This document shows positions 60,067 through 64,000 of a stretch of 64,000 nt of DNA, in pieces. The notes beneath the pieces are model-generated. The model was not told where the DNA came from and did no database searches. It was given only the letters and a program-made list of their open reading frames with translations. The stretch lies in the NCBI RefSeq assembly GCF_018986435.1, contig NZ_JAHMIN010000003.1:62001-126000 (forward strand). Direction: 5' to 3'. A program made the position numbers and the translations under genes. The DNA is from Hahella sp. HN01 (GTDB taxonomy: Bacteria; Pseudomonadota; Gammaproteobacteria; Pseudomonadales; Oleiphilaceae). Every line of letters starts with the position of its first letter. Within the stretch, counting starts at the first letter, position 1.

Positions 60067-61081
60067 TATGCATTGGGAGTTGAATGCGGACTTGGCGATG
60101 CGCCACACCATGGGGTGTCCCGCTCGGGCGGAGCGCATGGTGACGGTGGCGAATATTGATGATATTCGTCGCGTGCTGTCAGAGCTGATATCTACATCTG
60201 TCCCTGCTTTTGTGCTTGGCGGTGGCAGTAACGTTGTTTTTACCCGTGATCTTGCAGGTGTTGTCATCAATATGGGGAACCGTGGCGTCAGTGTGGATGC
60301 TTCGGATTCCAGTGGCGATATTGTGCGGGCGGCCGCTGGCGAGAACTGGCATGAGTTTGTCTGGTGGACGCTGGAGCAAGGCTACATAGGGCTGGAAAAC
60401 CTGGCTCTGATTCCGGGTACCGTGGGCGCCGCTCCAATTCAGAATATCGGCGCCTATGGCGTGGAGCTTAAGGATCGGTTGCACTCCGTGTGGGCGATTC
60501 ACATGGATACGCTTGAGGAGCGGGAGTTCTCTCTGTCTGACTGCCGCTTCGGCTACCGCGACAGCTTCTTCAAGTCGGAGTCGGGAAGGCGATGGCTGAT
60601 CTGGGAGGTGGCTTTCAGGCTGTCGGCTGAAACTCCACTGGTTCTCGAATATGCAGAGCTAAAAAGGCGCTGGGAGCTGGAGGGCGCTCCCTGTGACGCC
60701 AGAGCGGTCGCCAAATTGGTGGAGGCTATTAGAACGGAAAAGCTGCCTGATCCGACGCAATTGCCTAATTCTGGCAGCTTTTTCAAAAACCCTATTGTGT
60801 CTGCCGCGCATTTTCTTGCTCTCAGCGAGAAATTTCCTGATATTGTTTCTTTCCCGCTCACGGACGGTTCTCGGAAGCTGGCGGCGGGTTGGTTGATTCA
60901 GGCTTGTGGCTGGAAGGGCTTCCTGGAAAATGGCGTTGGGGTTTATCCCAAGCAGGCTTTGGTGCTTATTAACCCCGGTCATAAGTCGGGTGCTGAAGTG
61001 AAGTTGCTCGCCTCCAGAATACAGGCCTCTGTTGAGGAGCGCTTTGGCGTGTCTCTGGAAGTCGAGCCTCTCATTTTGTAA
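60059..61081 (+). CDS. murB: UDP-N-acetylenolpyruvoylglucosamine reductase
   Basis: Reduces UDP-GlcNAc-enolpyruvate to UDP-MurNAc with NADPH, in peptidoglycan synthesis. The 340 residues have the FAD-binding LGGGSNVVF (near residue 52), the IPGTVGAAPIQNIGAYG segment near residue 118, and the catalytic serine Ser240 in NSGSFFKNP. It is a type I MurB by length. Start is GTG 60059 or ATG 60068; the first overlaps the phosphatase gene. It ends the envelope operon. Confidence 0.95.
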   Translation: MADMHWELNADLAMRHTMGCPARAERMVTVANIDDIRRVLSELISTSVPAFVLGGGSNVVFTRDLAGVVINMGNRGVSVDASDSSGDIVRAAAGENWHEFVWWTLEQGYIGLENLALIPGTVGAAPIQNIGAYGVELKDRLHSVWAIHMDTLEEREFSLSDCRFGYRDSFFKSESGRRWLIWEVAFRLSAETPLVLEYAELKRRWELEGAPCDARAVAKLVEAIRTEKLPDPTQLPNSGSFFKNPIVSAAHFLALSEKFPDIVSFPLTDGSRKLAAGWLIQACGWKGFLENGVGVYPKQALVLINPGHKSGAEVKLLASRIQASVEERFGVSLEVEPLIL

Positions 61082-61432
61082 ACAATCTATGCGCCATTGG
61101 CTTGCTGTTGGCTAAGTGAGTGGCGCTTCCTTCTTCTTCCGCCTTGTTTTGCATTCATTCTGCATCTGTAGTTAGTTCGGATACACTATTTGGATCTTAG
61201 TGTCGGGCTATCAAAAATCTCATATAACATCATGAAAAAAATGGATTTTGTCTTCTTCTATAAATATCTGTGATTCTGAGCGGCCAGGCAGAGCTTGCTT
61301 TAAGGGTATTCCGCTATTGTAAAAAACGGCTTGAAGCCTCTTTCTCTTTGTTGGCAAAATTGTTTACAATCCTTTGGCGTGCGCCGGCGCAATGGTTGTG
61401 TTGGCGCGATACAGGAGAAAATTGTAAACAAT
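61082..61432. other. Regulatory gap upstream of prpR
   Basis: A 351-bp AT-rich gap. It contains a wide GCGCCA/TGGCGC hairpin near 61091 after murB, with no U-run, and two inverse 12-bp operators at 61359-61370 and 61421-61432. No coding frame is supported. Confidence 0.5.
61359..61432. promoter_or_regulatory. Pair of inverse 12-bp operators at prpR
   Basis: ATTGTTTACAAT (61359-61370) and ATTGTAAACAAT (61421-61432) are exact reverse complements, each itself a near-palindrome of ATTGT/ACAAT, 62 bp apart centre to centre. The second touches the prpR ATG. This is the style of site bound by GntR/FadR regulators, so autoregulation by PrpR is likely. Confidence 0.65.
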
Positions 61433-62107
61433 ATGGCTGCGCCTGACTCCCGAACTCTTGCTGACCAAGCTTTTGAGCGCCTGCAAACTGCTATTGTCAA
61501 AGGCGACATTCGAGCAGGAGAGAAAATTAGTGAGGCGGAGCTGTCTGCAAAATTTGGCTTTGGCAGAGGGCCTTTGAGGGAAGCACTGCACAGATTGGAA
61601 GGCAGAGGGCTGATTGTTCGCAAGGCTCATTCTGGAGCCAGAGTGGTGGCGCTGACCTTCGAAGAGCTGATTGAGTTGTATGAAGTGCGTGAATCCCTTG
61701 AGGGGATGGCGATTCGATTGGCGTCAGAGCGCATGTCGCAAGAAGAAATAGACGATTTGAAGCGGCTGATGGATATTCATGCTGAGCAAATCAAGGAAGA
61801 GAAAGGACTCGCCTATTACCAAAAAGAAGGCGACTTCGACTTTCATTTCCGAATTATATCCGGCAGTAAAAACCGTAAGCTCAGCAATATGCTGACAGGC
61901 GAGTTATATCACTTGTTGAGGCTATATCGATATCGTCTCAGCACATTCAGCGGTCGACCCGAAAAAGCGTTTCATGAGCACTGGCGTATTATCGAGGCGC
62001 TTGAAGAGCGGGATGGCGACTTGGCTGAACTCTTGATGCGGCGACACATTTCCGCTGCGAGAAACAATTTAATCAGGAAGTATCGCGATGGAGAGTTGCA
62101 GCTATAG
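61433..62107 (+). CDS. prpR: GntR/FadR-family regulator of propionate catabolism
   Basis: A 224-residue repressor with a winged helix at residues 10-75 (IVKGDIRAGEKISEAELSAK) and an FCD ligand domain after it (YEVRESLEGMAIRLA, and histidines in DFDFHFRI and HEHW). It precedes prpB and prpC, so control of the methylcitrate cycle is expected; the ligand is probably methylcitrate or a relative. The frame extends 34 codons upstream but ATG 61433 is the family start. The Shine-Dalgarno AGGAGA is unusually far (14 bases), and the operator fills the space between. Confidence 0.85.
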   Translation: MAAPDSRTLADQAFERLQTAIVKGDIRAGEKISEAELSAKFGFGRGPLREALHRLEGRGLIVRKAHSGARVVALTFEELIELYEVRESLEGMAIRLASERMSQEEIDDLKRLMDIHAEQIKEEKGLAYYQKEGDFDFHFRIISGSKNRKLSNMLTGELYHLLRLYRYRLSTFSGRPEKAFHEHWRIIEALEERDGDLAELLMRRHISAARNNLIRKYRDGELQL

Positions 62108-62155
62108 CACGCTGTGAATCATCCGTCTCTCAATGGTCTGCAACAGGGGGCTTAT

Positions 62156-63034
62156 ATGTCAGCAGGACGTCGCTTTCGCAAAGCGCTAGAAGATAACCAA
62201 CCGCTGCAAATTGTCGGGGCTATCAACGCCTATTGCGCGATGATGGCGGAAAGAGTGGGGCACCAGGCTATTTACTTGTCAGGTGGTGGCGTGGCCAATG
62301 CGTCATTTGGACTTCCTGACCTGGGAATGACCAGCATGAATGACGTCCTGGAAGATGTACGCAGGATTACAGCGGCGTCGGAGCTGCCTTTGTTGGTCGA
62401 TATCGATACTGGATGGGGCGGCGCCTTCAATATCTCGCGTACAGTCAAAGAAATGATCCGCGCCGGGGCTGCGGCGGTACACATTGAAGATCAGGTGGCG
62501 CAAAAGCGTTGTGGGCACAGGCCTAATAAAGAGATTGTCAGCCAGGAAGAAATGGTGGATCGGATAAAGGCCGCGGCCGATGCGCGCACGGACAAAGACT
62601 TTTTCATCATGGCGCGAACGGATGCGTTTGCCCAGGAAGGGCTGCAGGCGGCGATTGACCGCGCTGGCGCCTGTCTGGAGGCTGGCGCCGACGGCATATT
62701 CGCTGAAGCGGTGACGGAGCTGGAGCATTATCAGGCCTTCACGGATGCGCTGAGCGCGCCTATTTTGGCCAACATTACTGAGTTCGGGCAAACCCCGTTA
62801 TACAACAAGGCTGAACTGGCTGGCGTCGGCGTGGCGATGGTTTTATATCCATTGAGCGCTTTCAGGGCGATGAATCGCGCAGCCTTGAATGTGTATGAAA
62901 GTATTTTGAGTAAAGGCGATCAGAAAGAGGTGGTCGATTCCATGCAGACTCGTATGGAGTTATACGATTTTCTGGGATATCACGATTACGAAAAGAAATT
63001 GGATGCGCTGTTTGCGGCGAGGAAAAACAAATAA
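62156..63034 (+). CDS. prpB: 2-methylisocitrate lyase
   Basis: Cleaves 2-methylisocitrate to pyruvate and succinate in propionate breakdown. The 292 residues contain [19 protein letters not shown] near residue 40, the DIDTGWGG metal motif, and the active-site KRCGHRP loop near residue 120 (KKCGHR in the family). The frame is open 14 codons further upstream; ATG 62156 with AGGGGG before it is preferred. The prpC gene follows after 78 bp with a hairpin at 63060-63077. Confidence 0.95.
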   Translation: MSAGRRFRKALEDNQPLQIVGAINAYCAMMAERVGHQAIYLSGGGVANASFGLPDLGMTSMNDVLEDVRRITAASELPLLVDIDTGWGGAFNISRTVKEMIRAGAAAVHIEDQVAQKRCGHRPNKEIVSQEEMVDRIKAAADARTDKDFFIMARTDAFAQEGLQAAIDRAGACLEAGADGIFAEAVTELEHYQAFTDALSAPILANITEFGQTPLYNKAELAGVGVAMVLYPLSAFRAMNRAALNVYESILSKGDQKEVVDSMQTRMELYDFLGYHDYEKKLDALFAARKNK

Positions 63035-63059
63035 CGCATAAGTCGCTGCAAGCATTGAG

Positions 63060-63077
63060 GTTTCGCCCTGGCGAAAC
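63060..63077. repeat. Hairpin between prpB and prpC
   Basis: GTTTCGCC (63060-63067) and GGCGAAAC (63070-63077) are perfect inverses with only two bases between, so the loop would open to four. No U-run follows. It may stabilise the message or tune prpC expression. Confidence 0.45.
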
Positions 63078-63112
63078 TCTTAAAACAGTCTGATGCAAGA
63101 GGAGAATTAGCA

Positions 63113-64000
63113 ATGGCGGAAAAAAATATTGGAGGCGCGGGCCTGAGAGGTCAGGTCGCAGGACAGACGGCGCTATGCACGGTAGGTCAGTCAGGGCATG
63201 GTTTGACCTATCGGGGATACGGCATTGAGGTGCTTGCCGATAAAGCTGAATTTGAGGAAGTGGCCTATTTGCTACTGCGAGGCAAACTGCCCAATCAAGC
63301 GGAGCTGAGCGCCTACAAGGCGAAGTTGAAGTCGCTGCGGTCATTGCCTCAGGCTCTTAAGGAAGTCTTGGAGCGAGTTCCCGCCGATGCGCATCCAATG
63401 GATGTGATGAGAACCGGCTGTTCCATGCTGGGCGTTTTGGAGACGGAGGCTGATTTTTCGCAGCAAGATGATCATATCGACCGCATGCTGGCGCTTTTCC
63501 CGTCCATCATTTGTTACTGGCATCGTTTCAGTCAGGATGGCGTGCGTATCGAGACGGAAACTGACGATGACTCCATCGGCGCGCACTTCCTGCACATGCT
63601 GCATGGAAGCAGGCCGGACGCTTTGCATGAAAAAGTGATGCACGCTTCTCTGATTTTGTATGCGGAACATGAGTTCAACGCCTCGACATTTACGGCCAGG
63701 GTGTGTGCTTCTACGTTGTCGGACATTCATTCATGCATTACCGGCGCCATTGGTTCGCTACGCGGCCCTTTGCACGGCGGAGCCAATGAAGCGGCGATGG
63801 CGATGATTGAAAAGTTCACGAGCCCCGAAGATGCGGAAGAGCAGATCATGGGCATGCTGGAGCGCAAGGAAAAAATTATGGGCTTCGGGCACGCCATCTA
63901 TCGTGAATCCGATCCCCGCAACGCCATTATTAAGAAGTGGGCGCAAAAGCTGTCGGAAGAAGTGGGCGACAAGGTGCTCTATCCCGTGTCCGTGCGCTGT
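63113..64000 (+). CDS. prpC: 2-methylcitrate synthase (partial at window edge)
   Basis: Condenses propionyl-CoA with oxaloacetate. 296 codons are visible without a stop, and the full protein should be about 370-375 residues. Active-site regions present are LHGGANEA with His221 and GFGHAIYRESDPRN with His260; the C-terminal Asp region lies beyond the edge. The N-terminus GGAGLRGQVAGQTALCTVG is that of PrpC rather than GltA citrate synthase. ATG 63113 follows GAGGAGAA. The order prpR-prpB-prpC predicts acnD and prpF next. Confidence 0.93.
   Translation, partial: MAEKNIGGAGLRGQVAGQTALCTVGQSGHGLTYRGYGIEVLADKAEFEEVAYLLLRGKLPNQAELSAYKAKLKSLRSLPQALKEVLERVPADAHPMDVMRTGCSMLGVLETEADFSQQDDHIDRMLALFPSIICYWHRFSQDGVRIETETDDDSIGAHFLHMLHGSRPDALHEKVMHASLILYAEHEFNASTFTARVCASTLSDIHSCITGAIGSLRGPLHGGANEAAMAMIEKFTSPEDAEEQIMGMLERKEKIMGFGHAIYRESDPRNAIIKKWAQKLSEEVGDKVLYPVSVRC

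Overview
The window reads as chromosomal DNA of a marine gammaproteobacterium of the Oceanospirillales/Pseudomonadales group. The evidence is a complete Na+-translocating NADH:quinone reductase operon, a PsrA-type TetR regulator, and gene order from about 30 to 61 kb that matches my memory of Pseudomonas aeruginosa PA2977-PA3006 (murB, ptp, kdsB, ycaR, lpxK, exbD/exbB, comEC, DUF2062, sth, nqr, gap, mfd, csiV-like, MTIP, nagZ, psrA). A Hahella-like genome would fit, but I cannot prove the species from the sequence alone. Almost every base belongs to an ordinary dense gene layout. I saw no tRNA, rRNA, CRISPR array, prophage or insertion sequence.

Layout. 0.1-6.5 kb: patatin lipase, ExeA/GspB pair, DinG helicase. 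6.9-9.5 kb: a MalT-like LuxR regulator on the minus strand. 9.7-12.4 kb: a sulfur block with a TauE/SafE permease, divergent CysB regulator and convergent CysH reductase. 12.4-13.8 kb: the least ordinary stretch, with two candidate small RNAs, a frameshifted DUF1851/Tdi1-like immunity gene, a set of competing hairpins and a 30-residue membrane microprotein. 13.8-15.7 kb: ThrH and PabB. 16.4-18.6 kb: three small exported proteins that share a signal peptide followed by a short leader-like motif (DUF6160/FilA-like). 18.9-24.7 kb: DUF58 plus TgpA transglutaminase, HolB, and a zinc-finger/TPR membrane protein. 24.7-28.2 kb: an unusual rhomboid protease, riboflavin synthase and an unknown membrane protein. 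28.6-34.3 kb: ammonium transporter, PsrA, L,D-transpeptidase, NagZ, MscS and methylthioinosine phosphorylase. 34.4-40.5 kb: CsiV-like protein, Mfd, extended GAPDH. 40.9-49.7 kb: nqrABCDEF-apbE-nqrM, then the soluble transhydrogenase. 49.7-54.7 kb: glycerophosphodiesterase, DAHP synthase, DUF2062 protein, ComEC. 54.8-61.1 kb: an envelope operon exbB-exbD-msbA-lpxK-ycaR-kdsB-ptp-murB. 61.4-64.0 kb: propionate catabolism genes prpR-prpB-prpC, with prpC cut by the window edge.

How the parts work together. The nqr block encodes the pump, the FMN transferase that flavinylates NqrB and NqrC, and the maturation factor, so it is a self-sufficient module. The envelope operon builds lipid A (MsbA, LpxK), KDO (KdsB) and peptidoglycan (MurB). 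NagZ, the L,D-transpeptidase and the CsiV-like protein also act on the cell wall. Regulatory DNA is readable at three points: tandem PsrA-type operators exactly over the psrA promoter, a pair of inverse 12-bp operators around prpR, and three adjacent dyads between cysB and the permease.

The best candidates for something undescribed are the twin small RNAs with the microprotein and broken immunity gene at 12.4-13.5 kb, and the exported leader-motif trio at 16.4-18.6 kb. Both are inferences from sequence pattern and need expression or comparative data.
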